Assembly: GCA_005799825.1 (NCBI GenBank)
Contig: SYFT01000004.1
Coordinates: forward strand, 37,363 to 101,362
Direction: 5' to 3'
Length of the DNA: 64,000 bases
Origin: Acidobacteriota bacterium
GTDB taxonomy: Bacteria > Acidobacteriota > Vicinamibacteria > Vicinamibacterales > SCN-69-37
The notes beneath the pieces were generated by a model, which saw only the letters and a program-made list of their open reading frames with translations, made no database searches and was not told the DNA's origin. This document shows positions 47,799 to 55,745 of the stretch, in pieces. The first letter of the stretch is position 1. Every line of letters starts with the position of its first letter. Position numbers and translations under genes: made by a program.

Positions 47799-50207
47799 CT
47801 ACTGCGGCCGCAACACAAGTCTGTTTACAGTCGCCCCTGGCCGGAACGGTGTCGGTTCGCCCCTCACCCACGCGTCATGGCCATCGCGATAGTGGGGCGA
47901 CCGTGGATTGCCTGACTGGCCTGTCGCCATGTGGAAGTACCCTGCGGCTTCGTTCCCCGGCGATACCGTGAGGCGCTCCGAGGCGCCGGCGGTCGGGCTC
48001 TGCACGCGCGGCATGTGACTGTCACCTGGCATTCCCACGCGCGGCATGTCGAACCACCGTCCGAGGAATGGCACGGCGCGTGAGATCGGATGCTGAATCG
48101 CAAGCGTGTTCGCCTCGCCCCACGTGCGGTCTTTCAGCGCGCGGCCATCTGTCGTGAGTGCCGCCGCAGTCTGATCGACGGCGTCCAGCAGCAACGCCTT
48201 CCAGCTGGCATACGCAGGGTTGAGCAGATGCGCCGGCTGCGCAGAGACCATTGCCCACACAGTTCCCTCGAGGCTGCGTCCAGGCGTCGACGGATACGCC
48301 GGGTCCATCGTCCTCAGCTTCGCGACAAACGGCGCGAACGCCAACTCGGCCGTCTTCACCCTGAACTGCCGCGCCAGTCGATAGCCAACAGAGTCAGTTG
48401 ACGCGCGACCGGTCCAGCTCTCCTGCAGCAGTCGGCGAAACTCAGCGCGGCCCGCGTTGGTGTCGGAGCCGATGGTCTCGATCGCGAGTGAGCGCCAACG
48501 CTCCATCAGCAGCGCGCGGTCGTCCAGTTGTACCGCCAGCATATCGGCGGCAGTGACGCGCTCCAGTTTGCGAATGCCGTCGAGGATCTGCCGTGCGCGC
48601 GCGCCAGGGTCATAGCCGCCATCACCCAGCATCGCCAGATACTCGCCAGACACGATGCGGTTGTTCGCGGTGACAATCACACCGTCCGCGGGATTGACGA
48701 TGCGCGGGTAGGTGGCGGAGTCGTACCAACCGCTCCAGCGCCGGGTACCATCAGCCCAGGAGACCGGCAGTTGGCCGGTGAAGCCTTCGCGTTTCGGTAT
48801 GCGGCCCGCGACCGTCCACGCAATCTGACCCCGGCTGTCGGCGATAACGCAGTTCTGTCCAGGGATGCCGGCCTGATTCGCCACGGCGATCGCCTCCTCG
48901 AGCGAGGCCGCGTACTCCATCTGTGACATGCGGTAGTTCATACCCTCGGGGCTGTGCGCCACCCAGGCAATCGCGAACAGCCTGCCCTTGTGATCGGGCG
49001 CCGCCACCGGTCCCCAGATTGTCTCGCGCACGTCCAGCCACTGGTCTTCCTCGTCGTCCACCCCGATGCGCTCGCGACTCACCTCGAATGCGCGCGGACC
49101 TTCCGGCGTGAGGTAACGGGTGGGATCGCCGGGAACGGGCTCGATGAGGACGCGGTCGCTCCAGTCGGCCGTGGTGTTGGTAAAGCCCCACGCCACATGG
49201 CCGTTGCTGCCGACCACGACCGATAGTGTGCCTGGCAGAGTGATGCCAGAAACCTGATGAGGGCCGAGGTCGCCGGTCCAGACCAGAGACGCGCGGTACC
49301 AGATGTTCGGCACGCTGAGGCCCAGGTGCATGTCGTCGCTGATCAGCGCCTGGCCATCTGCCGTGCGGCTGCCGGCCACCGCCCAGTTGTTGCTGCCGCG
49401 TGCGTCTTCCGGTGTCGCCAGTCCGATCGACGCGAGGAACGACTCGCTCGCCACTGCCTGGCTTGCAGCCGGCGAAGCAGGCACTCCGTTCCGCAGGTCG
49501 AACACTGTGGCCGGTGGAGGCGTTGGCGGAGGCAGGGCCTCGCCATGCATCGGCGTATCCCACTCGCTGCTCGTGCTGTTCAGGAAGTCCGAGAGATCGG
49601 CGGGGAAGGCGTCGTGCAGAAGGGCGGCGCGCGCCTCGGCGCCGGCGGTGGAGTCCTGCAGGCTGAAGAACATCGACGCAATCACGAGTATCGAATCCTC
49701 ACGGGTCCATGGGGCCGGAGTCTTGCCCAGCAGCAGGTATTCAAATGGCAGTGCGTCCAGGGCCTGCAGGCCCGCGTTGACGCCATCAACATACGCGTCG
49801 GCCAGGGCGAGATCGGCCGGGCTGGTGGCGGCGATCACAGCGGCCGCACGATGTCGGAAGCGGTGCAGTCTTGCGCCTTGGTCGGTAGTGAGCGCGGCCC
49901 GCCCAAACAGTTCAGACAGTTCCCCGGCCGCACGGCGTCGCGACAGGTCCATCTGGAAGAATCGATCCTGCGCATGGATAAAACCAAGTGCGCGGGCGAC
50001 GTCAAGTCTTGTGGCGGCCTTAATGGTCGGCACTCCAAGCGCGTCGCGATCAACGGTGACCGGAGCCGAGAGTCCGGCAACGACGAGGGTTCCATCGAGT
50101 TGGGGCAGGCTGCGTCCCAACTGCACCCAGGCCCATCCCGCGGTGATGAGGGCAAGGAGGATTACCAGGAGTAACAGCCAGCGGAGCACACGCATCAGAC
50201 GTCGCAT
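47799..50207 (-). CDS. Penicillin acylase family protein (N-terminal nucleophile hydrolase)
   Basis: An 802-residue precursor-type amidase. A membrane-anchoring signal segment (about residues 5-28) precedes the alpha-subunit-like part. The nucleophile is S272 in RGSNNWAVAGSRTADG, where autocleavage before serine is expected to release the active beta-subunit. GRIPKREGFTG and DMHLGLSVPNIWY are family landmarks. It hydrolyses an amide such as an acylated amino acid or homoserine lactone in the periplasm. The start follows TAGAAT by exactly 6 nt. It is divergent from the M20 peptidase gene. Confidence 0.87.
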   Translation of the reverse strand: MRRLMRVLRWLLLLVILLALITAGWAWVQLGRSLPQLDGTLVVAGLSAPVTVDRDALGVPTIKAATRLDVARALGFIHAQDRFFQMDLSRRRAAGELSELFGRAALTTDQGARLHRFRHRAAAVIAATSPADLALADAYVDGVNAGLQALDALPFEYLLLGKTPAPWTREDSILVIASMFFSLQDSTAGAEARAALLHDAFPADLSDFLNSTSSEWDTPMHGEALPPPTPPPATVFDLRNGVPASPAASQAVASESFLASIGLATPEDARGSNNWAVAGSRTADGQALISDDMHLGLSVPNIWYRASLVWTGDLGPHQVSGITLPGTLSVVVGSNGHVAWGFTNTTADWSDRVLIEPVPGDPTRYLTPEGPRAFEVSRERIGVDDEEDQWLDVRETIWGPVAAPDHKGRLFAIAWVAHSPEGMNYRMSQMEYAASLEEAIAVANQAGIPGQNCVIADSRGQIAWTVAGRIPKREGFTGQLPVSWADGTRRWSGWYDSATYPRIVNPADGVIVTANNRIVSGEYLAMLGDGGYDPGARARQILDGIRKLERVTAADMLAVQLDDRALLMERWRSLAIETIGSDTNAGRAEFRRLLQESWTGRASTDSVGYRLARQFRVKTAELAFAPFVAKLRTMDPAYPSTPGRSLEGTVWAMVSAQPAHLLNPAYASWKALLLDAVDQTAAALTTDGRALKDRTWGEANTLAIQHPISRAVPFLGRWFDMPRVGMPGDSHMPRVQSPTAGASERLTVSPGNEAAGYFHMATGQSGNPRSPHYRDGHDAWVRGEPTPFRPGATVNRLVLRPQ

Positions 50208-50212
50208 TGGCG

Positions 50213-50219
50213 TATTCTA
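50213..50219. promoter_or_regulatory. Overlapping divergent -10 boxes of penicillin acylase and M20 peptidase genes
   Basis: TATTCTA reads TATTCT on the plus strand (50213-50218, 9 nt before ATG 50228) and TAGAAT on the minus strand (50219-50214, 6 nt before ATG 50207). The start codons are only 20 bp apart. Confidence 0.5.
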
Positions 50220-50227
50220 CGCGGAGC

Positions 50228-51595
50228 ATGATCAACGTCATCGATTTCATCAACACCAACCGCGACCGCTACGTCCGCGAACTCAAAGACTACCTGGCCA
50301 TTCCCTCGATCAGCGCGCTGCCTGAGCATCAGGCGGACATGAAGCGCTGCGCCGAGTGGACGGGCGCGGAAATGACTCGCGTCGGCCTTGAAAACGTGCG
50401 CCTCGTTAAGACTCCCGGCAACCCGGTGGTCTATGGCGACTGGCTGCATGCCGAGGGCGCGCCGACGATTCTTTTCTACGGGCACTACGATGTGCAGCCG
50501 GTTGACCCGCTCGACTTGTGGGAGACGCCGCCATTTGAGGCCACCGTGCGCGATGGGGAAATCTATGCGCGCGGCGCGGCCGATGACAAAGGCCAGGTGT
50601 TCATGCACTTCAAGGCGATTGAAGCGCACATGAAGCAGAACGGCCGCCTGCCGGTGAACCTGAAGGTGATCATCGAAGGCGAAGAAGAAGTCGGGTCGAA
50701 CAACCTCGATGACTTCATTCGCGCGAATAAGGCGCAACTGGGTGCCGACGTTGTGGTCATTTCCGACTCGGCGATGTTCGAGCGCGGCATTCCGTCCATC
50801 TGCTACGGCCTGCGCGGCCTGACGTACTTCCAGATCGACTTGCGCGGCTCGAACAGCGACCTTCATTCCGGAGTCTTTGGCGGCTCAGTTGCCAATCCCG
50901 CGATGGTGCTGGCGCAGATGCTGGCGCAGATGCGCGACAAGGGCGGCCGCATCAAGATTCCAGGGTTTTACGACGACGTCAGGGAGTTGACCACCGAGGA
51001 GCGCGCAGAGTGGCGCAAGCTGCCGTGGAGCGACACGCGATACCGCAAGGAACTAGGCGCGCCGAAACTGTTCGGCGAGACTGGCTATACGACGAACGAG
51101 CGCCGGTGGGGCCGGCCGACATTCGAAGTGAATGGCCTGCTCAGCGGGTTCACCGGCGAAGGCGCGAAGACCGTACTGCCTGCCACGGCCATGGCGAAAG
51201 TCAGCATGCGACTGGTGCCCGACCAGCATCCCGACAAGATCGCCGCGCTGTTCGAGGAGTACGTGCGCAAGGTGGCGCCAAAGACCGTAGAGCTGAAGGT
51301 CACGCGAATGCACGGCGGCAAACCTTGGATGGCTGACTTTGACAATAGTTTCGTGCGTGCGGCCGGCCGCGCGATCGAGCAGGGCTTTGGCAAAGCGCCG
51401 GTATTCTGCCGCGAGGGCGGATCGATTCCAGTGGTGTCGACGTTCCAGGAAGAGCTGGGCATTCCGTCAGTGCTCTTCGGCGTCGGCCTTCCCGACGAGA
51501 ACGCCCACGCGCCGAACGAGAAGCTGGACCTGGCCAACTTCCATGGAGGCATAGTGTCGGCGGCGATCTTGTATCAGGAGATCGCCAGTCGGTAG
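50228..51595 (+). CDS. M20-family metallopeptidase (dipeptidase-like)
   Basis: A 455-residue M20 peptidase with two metal-binding regions. H86 and D88 lie in GHYDVQPVDP, the bridging aspartate in GAADDKGQVFMH and glutamates in IEGEEEVGSNNL near residue 155. PVVSTFQEELGIPSVLFGVG and the last APNEKLDLANFHGG complete the family features. It should cleave di- or tripeptides in the cytoplasm. ATG 50228 is chosen instead of the upstream TTG at 50207. It shares a bidirectional promoter with the penicillin acylase gene. Confidence 0.9.
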   Translation: MINVIDFINTNRDRYVRELKDYLAIPSISALPEHQADMKRCAEWTGAEMTRVGLENVRLVKTPGNPVVYGDWLHAEGAPTILFYGHYDVQPVDPLDLWETPPFEATVRDGEIYARGAADDKGQVFMHFKAIEAHMKQNGRLPVNLKVIIEGEEEVGSNNLDDFIRANKAQLGADVVVISDSAMFERGIPSICYGLRGLTYFQIDLRGSNSDLHSGVFGGSVANPAMVLAQMLAQMRDKGGRIKIPGFYDDVRELTTEERAEWRKLPWSDTRYRKELGAPKLFGETGYTTNERRWGRPTFEVNGLLSGFTGEGAKTVLPATAMAKVSMRLVPDQHPDKIAALFEEYVRKVAPKTVELKVTRMHGGKPWMADFDNSFVRAAGRAIEQGFGKAPVFCREGGSIPVVSTFQEELGIPSVLFGVGLPDENAHAPNEKLDLANFHGGIVSAAILYQEIASR

Positions 51596-51638
51596 TAAGG
51601 GACATTCGTGACATTTCGCCATTACAGGCGAAGCACCC

Positions 51639-52161
51639 CTACTCCCAGCGCAGCGCGCGCATCGGGTCCACCCGTGATGCGCGCCGCGCGGGGAGGTAGC
51701 CCGCGCCGAGCGCTACAACGCTGAGCACCACAAAGGCGGCGGCAATGACCACGGGGTCGTGGCCATTCATGCCGAAGAGTTGTTCCTCGGACTCAGCTTG
51801 TGAGAGCGCATCGTATCTCGGGGTTCGAGCCTAGCGTGGTGCTTGAGAATCCCTTCGGCGCTACTCCGACGATGGTCATGGGTCGGCCGTTGGCGATGAT
51901 CGACCTGTTGAGCACCGACTCATCGGCCCCAAATCGCGCCACCCAGTAGGCGTGACTGAGGACGACGGGCTTTGGGCTAGGGGCCGTGAGGTTCACGAGT
52001 TTGTCGGGCGACTGTACGGGCAGGGGCCGAAGGAGCATCTGATTGAAGAGTGCGAAGATAGCGGTGTTCGCGCCAATCCCCAGAGCCAGCGAGACCGCGG
52101 CAATGGTCGTGACAAATGGGGCCTTGAACAAGGTGCGGAGGGCGGATGTGAGCCTGGTCAC
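51639..52161 (-). pseudogene. Remnant of a duplicated MacB/FtsX-type ABC permease (ADOP-like), internal deletion
   Basis: The N-terminal 120 residues (RTLFKAPFVTTIAAVSLALGIGANTAIF, MacB-like periplasmic core with VVLSHAYWVARFGADESVLNRS) end in a stop at 51793-51795. The C-terminal 45 residues ([35 protein letters not shown]) continue in another frame and end at 51639. The intact family is about 800 residues, so roughly 600 codons are missing. Such orphan permeases are a hallmark of Acidobacteriota genomes. Confidence 0.8.
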
Positions 52162-52198
52162 CCTTCATGAGACGAGAAAGCACTGACCGGAGTTGTGA

Positions 52199-52882
52199 AT
52201 GACCGCCCGAATTCGTAATGCCTCGGCCTTGGTCGCTTTCGCGTTGGCACTGGCGATAGCCGTGTGGTCCTACATGTCCGGAGGTACCGTCCGCATCCTG
52301 ATGGACGGCGCCGCCGGTTTGGGCGATTCCGGCCAAGCCCTTGACGCATTGCGGGCCGCCCTGGACCGCTGGGGGCGCCTTGCACCGGTGGTCTATGTAG
52401 CGGCGGTCGTGATCGAGGTGCTGGTGGCGCCTGTTCCGGGGACGCTGTTGTATGCGCCCGCTGGAGCGCTGTTCGGCGGTCTGATGGGCGGCACGTTGTC
52501 GCTCATCGGCAACACCTTGGGAGCAGCTATCGCGTGCGGCGTCGGTAGCGCGGTGGGCGAGGACGCGCTGGCGCGGCGCGTCGAGGGAACGAAGGCCGCT
52601 CAATACCGCGATGCCATTCGCGCCCGTGGCCTGTGGGTGGTCCTGCTCCTGCGCGTAAATCCTCTGACGTCGTCAGACATCGTGTCGTATATGGCCGGGG
52701 CAGTGGGCGTGCCTGTCTGGCGCGTGGCGCTGGGCACGTTTATCGGGATGGCACCCCTGTGCTACGCCCAGGCCTACCTGGCCGAGCAGATTTTCGAGAT
52801 CCTGCCCGGCGCGGTGTATGTGTTGGCGGTCGCCGGCCTGCTGTATGTCGCCGCCCTCGTCGTCTGGCTCACCCGAAAATAA
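52199..52882 (+). CDS. VTT-domain (TVP38/TMEM64/DedA-like) membrane protein
   Basis: A 227-residue membrane protein with five or six hydrophobic segments. The central VAPVPGTLLYAPAGALFGGLMGGTLSLIGNTLGA (about residues 79-112) is the VTT signature. The RVNPLTSSDIVSYMAG region is near residue 158. Members are thought to act as lipid scramblases or transporters. The DedA-like family in bacteria contributes to envelope homeostasis. It starts 37 bp after the ADOP remnant's 5' end on the opposite strand. A perfect palindrome follows the stop. Confidence 0.83.
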   Translation: MTARIRNASALVAFALALAIAVWSYMSGGTVRILMDGAAGLGDSGQALDALRAALDRWGRLAPVVYVAAVVIEVLVAPVPGTLLYAPAGALFGGLMGGTLSLIGNTLGAAIACGVGSAVGEDALARRVEGTKAAQYRDAIRARGLWVVLLLRVNPLTSSDIVSYMAGAVGVPVWRVALGTFIGMAPLCYAQAYLAEQIFEILPGAVYVLAVAGLLYVAALVVWLTRK

Positions 52883-52886
52883 AGAT

Positions 52887-52921
52887 GTACACAAAACGAC
52901 CTCAGAGGTCGTTTTGTGTAC
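52887..52921. repeat. Perfect palindrome, family GAGGTCGTTT, copy 1
   Basis: A 35-bp perfect palindrome with 17-bp arms around one central base (core ACGACCTCAGAGGTCGT). It starts 4 bp after the VTT gene stop and could act as a terminator hairpin. The related copy at 53453-53499 lies on the other side of the DinB gene, sharing the 14-base core. Confidence 0.85.
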
Positions 52922-52951
52922 CCACACCCGTTCAGGTGTACCTTTTTCAGC

Positions 52952-53440
52952 ATGACGGTTTCGGATATCGCCTTCCTTTTCGCCTACACCGAATCGGCCA
53001 ACGAGCAGCTCTTCGACGCCGCAGCGGCGCTTTCACACGAACAAACGACGCGGGCGGTCGGGGGGAGTTTCCCTTCAATTCGCGAAACGCTCTCCCACAT
53101 GGCCGCTGCCGACTGGATCTGGCTCTGCCGCTGGACCGGCGAGAGCCCGAAGGGGTGGCCTTCCTGGGCCATCGGCTCGGTGAGCGAGATTCATGAGGAA
53201 TGGCGGCGCATCCATGCGGCTCGCAAGGAATTTATCGGCGGACTGGCCGACGCCGACCTCGACCGCGAGATTTCATTCACTCGGATTAACGGTGACGCCG
53301 ATCGCGCGAAGCTGGGCTTCCTGCTCCACCACGTCGCCAACCACGCCACCTACCATCGCGGCCAGGTGGCCAGCCAGATCCGCATGGTCGGCGGCGTGCC
53401 GCCCTCGACAGACCTGCTGCGTTTCAGGCCGTCAGCCTGA
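52952..53440 (+). CDS. DinB/YfiT-family four-helix metalloprotein
   Basis: A 162-residue DinB-like protein. The three metal-binding histidines fit H60 (LSHMAAADWIW) and the pair in LLHHVANHATYHRGQV near residue 130-145. Members act as metal-dependent thiol transferases or hydrolases of small molecules, and the substrate here is unknown. ATG 52952 is preferred over upstream ATG 52916, which lies in the palindrome. The gene is flanked on both sides by related palindromes, as if carried as a cassette. Confidence 0.85.
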   Translation: MTVSDIAFLFAYTESANEQLFDAAAALSHEQTTRAVGGSFPSIRETLSHMAAADWIWLCRWTGESPKGWPSWAIGSVSEIHEEWRRIHAARKEFIGGLADADLDREISFTRINGDADRAKLGFLLHHVANHATYHRGQVASQIRMVGGVPPSTDLLRFRPSA

Positions 53441-53452
53441 CGGAAAAACGAT

Positions 53453-53499
53453 CTCTGAGGTCGTTTCCACCCGTGTGTGTACACGAAACGACCTCAGAG
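53453..53499. repeat. Inverted repeat, family GAGGTCGTTT, copy 2
   Basis: Arms CTCTGAGGTCGTTTC (53453-53467) and their exact complement (53485-53499) enclose a 17-nt loop containing GTGTGTGTACAC. The arms share CTGAGGTCGTTT with the palindrome at 52887. It lies between the DinB and pirin genes and likely terminates both convergent transcripts. Confidence 0.8.
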
Positions 53500-53512
53500 G
53501 TTATTTTCACGT

Positions 53513-54418
53513 TCACGCCCGTATGAACGTGCCCTGACGCAAGTCTGAGAGCGCCTCCCGAATTTCGTCCTGGGTGTTCATGACGATGGGGCCGTGCCAG
53601 GCGACGGGTTCGCCCAGCGGTCTGCCCGAGACGAGCAGGAAGCGAATACCCTCCGGACCCGCCTGCACCGTGACTTCGTCGCCGCGATCGAACAGCACTA
53701 GCGACCGATTGCCCGTCAGGTCCAGCACCGGGGCCTCGTCGATTTCTCCGGTGGTGTCGGTCAGCACGCCTTGTGGCGCAGACGCATCGCGAAACGACCC
53801 CGCACCGGCAAAGACATACGCAAATGCATGGCGCGTCGTCTCCACGGGAAGCGTCTTTCGCACGCCGGGTGGGACCGAGACATCCAGGTACACCGGGTCG
53901 GCCGCGATTCCATCCACCGGACCGCGTTTCCCCCAGAACCCGCCACACACAATCTTCACCCGCGTGCCATCGTCATCCACCACCACCGGGATGTCGGTGG
54001 CGTGCACTTCCTGATACCGAGGCGCGGTCATCTTGAGCGCCGCCGGAAGGTTCGCCCAGAGTTGGAAGCCGTGCATGCGACCCTCGGCGTCACCGGTGGG
54101 CATTTCCTGATGGATGATTCCGCTTCCTGAGGTCATCCACTGGACGTCGCCTGCGGTGAGCGCGCCCTCGTTCCCGAGACTATCGCCATGATGGACCGTG
54201 CCAGCCAGCACATATGTGATGGTTTCGATTCCTCGATGCGGGTGCCAGGGAAAGCCGGCGAGGTAATCCGCCGGCCGCTCGCCCCTGAAATCGTCGAACA
54301 GCAGGAATGGATCGAACTCCGGCGTGGTGCCGAATCCGAAACCGCGATGGAGTGTGACGCCCGCGCCTTCCATGGTCGACTGCGCGGAAACGATACGTGA
54401 GACTGAACGAATGGACAC
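53513..54418 (-). CDS. Pirin-family protein (cupin metalloprotein)
   Basis: A 301-residue bicupin pirin. Iron ligands are visible in FPWHPHRGIETITY (about residues 56-69) and SGSGIIHQEMPT (about 96-107). Bacterial pirins may act as quercetin 2,3-dioxygenases or as regulators; the in vivo role is not settled. The GTG at 54418 overlaps the stop of the upstream M20 peptidase (TAGTG), so the two are translationally coupled. Confidence 0.9.
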   Translation of the reverse strand: MSIRSVSRIVSAQSTMEGAGVTLHRGFGFGTTPEFDPFLLFDDFRGERPADYLAGFPWHPHRGIETITYVLAGTVHHGDSLGNEGALTAGDVQWMTSGSGIIHQEMPTGDAEGRMHGFQLWANLPAALKMTAPRYQEVHATDIPVVVDDDGTRVKIVCGGFWGKRGPVDGIAADPVYLDVSVPPGVRKTLPVETTRHAFAYVFAGAGSFRDASAPQGVLTDTTGEIDEAPVLDLTGNRSLVLFDRGDEVTVQAGPEGIRFLLVSGRPLGEPVAWHGPIVMNTQDEIREALSDLRQGTFIRA

Positions 54419-55704
54419 TATTTACCTCCCAACTCCGCAAGCGACACCGCCAGCAGCACCAGTTGCTGCGCGCCGGTCTTGGCCGAGTCGATGTGCGCCC
54501 ACTCCTGGAGCGTGTGTCCGCCACCGCCGCGAGACCTGCCCACCGAGATCGCGGGAATTTTGAGGACGACGCCGACGTTGGCGTCGGTGGAGCCGGTCGG
54601 GATGGCTTCGCGCCCTGCGGGCATGGGCACGTCGAGGAATCGCAGGACATCAATCGCCGTCTGCACCAGCGGGTGCGCGCGCTGGGCCGTGAGCTGATCG
54701 GGCCGGCCACCAGCTTCCGATTTCTGAATCCACTCACGGACAAACTTCACGCGGTGTGCCTTGCCCGCGGCCTCGCACTTGCCTACGATGGCCGCATCGA
54801 GCGTCTGAAGCATTTCGGCATCAACTGTCCGAAGGTCCACGGTAAACGTCACTTCCTGCGGAATGGCGTTCACAACGTTGCCGCCCGAGAGCATGCCGCC
54901 CACGTTGTAGATGGCGGGGATCGGGTCGTTGGCCGGGGGCAGGGGCACGGTGTAGATGTCCGTGATGCACTGCGCTGACGCGCGAACGGTGTTGGGTTGG
55001 TCGCGCGACTGCAGCGTGTGTGCGCCGTCGCCGGAGAATTTCATGCGCGACCAGTAAATGCCGAGCGCGCCGTAGTTGACCGGGCCCAGCGCGCCATCCA
55101 CGCCCACCAGCATGTCCGTAAGGCCCGGGTGTTTCTCGGCCCAGTGATACATCCCTTTCAGGCCCACCTCTTCCTGCACGGTGAACAGAAAGATGATGTC
55201 GCCCTTGGTCTCAATGTTTGCCTCGCGCAACGCTCGCATGGTCTGCAACTGGCTGGCGATTGAGGCGGTGTTGTCGAAGATGCCCGGCGCATGCAGCGTC
55301 CCATTGTCTTCGCGGCGTACCTTGAGGGGTGTATCGAGCGGATGCACCGTGTCCATGTGGGCGGCAAACACAACCGTCGGCCCGCCGCCGGTGCCCTTGC
55401 GCACAGCCCAGACGTTGCCGACCTCATCGGTCTCAGGCGTCATGTCGAGCTTGCGGAGTTCCGCCTTCACATATTCGGCGCGCTTCTGTTCATGCCCTGA
55501 AGTGCCGGGGATCTCGGTCACCCGGATCCACTCCTCCACCTGCGCGTCGAAGCGGCGGTCGATGTACGTGAGGGCCAGTCTGACGTCGGCTCTGGCGGCG
55601 ATGGCCGGCGAGAACTTCGTGGGGAATGGCGTCTGGGCGGCCGTGATGTGGCCTGAGGAGCTGAAAAGTACGCCAACGAGGACAAGAGGGAACATTCGGG
55701 ACAT
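54418..55704 (-). CDS. M20-family peptidase (PepT-like), exported
   Basis: A 428-residue M20 metallopeptidase with a signal peptide (about residues 1-23, ending ITAAQ). Metal-site residues are seen in FAAHMDTVHPLD (about 110-121), GIFDNTASIA, VQEEVGLKG and VVNAIPQEVTF, with the final histidine in GGGGHTLQEW. It probably degrades short peptides in the periplasm. ATG 55704 is preferred to GTG 55710. The TATAAT box lies 8 nt upstream, with a divergent promoter for the cystathionine beta-synthase gene. Its stop overlaps the pirin start. Confidence 0.87.
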   Translation of the reverse strand: MSRMFPLVLVGVLFSSSGHITAAQTPFPTKFSPAIAARADVRLALTYIDRRFDAQVEEWIRVTEIPGTSGHEQKRAEYVKAELRKLDMTPETDEVGNVWAVRKGTGGGPTVVFAAHMDTVHPLDTPLKVRREDNGTLHAPGIFDNTASIASQLQTMRALREANIETKGDIIFLFTVQEEVGLKGMYHWAEKHPGLTDMLVGVDGALGPVNYGALGIYWSRMKFSGDGAHTLQSRDQPNTVRASAQCITDIYTVPLPPANDPIPAIYNVGGMLSGGNVVNAIPQEVTFTVDLRTVDAEMLQTLDAAIVGKCEAAGKAHRVKFVREWIQKSEAGGRPDQLTAQRAHPLVQTAIDVLRFLDVPMPAGREAIPTGSTDANVGVVLKIPAISVGRSRGGGGHTLQEWAHIDSAKTGAQQLVLLAVSLAELGGK

Positions 55705-55712
55705 CGCCACGC

Positions 55713-55722
55713 ATTATAGAAT
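55713..55722. promoter_or_regulatory. Overlapping divergent -10 boxes of the M20 peptidase and cbs genes
   Basis: ATTATAGAAT reads TATAAT on the minus strand (55718-55713, 8 nt before ATG 55704). On the plus strand it offers TATAGA or TAGAAT (55717-55722), about 24-30 nt before the GTG at 55746 with an AAAGGA ribosome-binding site. Confidence 0.5.
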
Positions 55723-55745
55723 CAGGCGCGTAAAGGACGCCTGCT

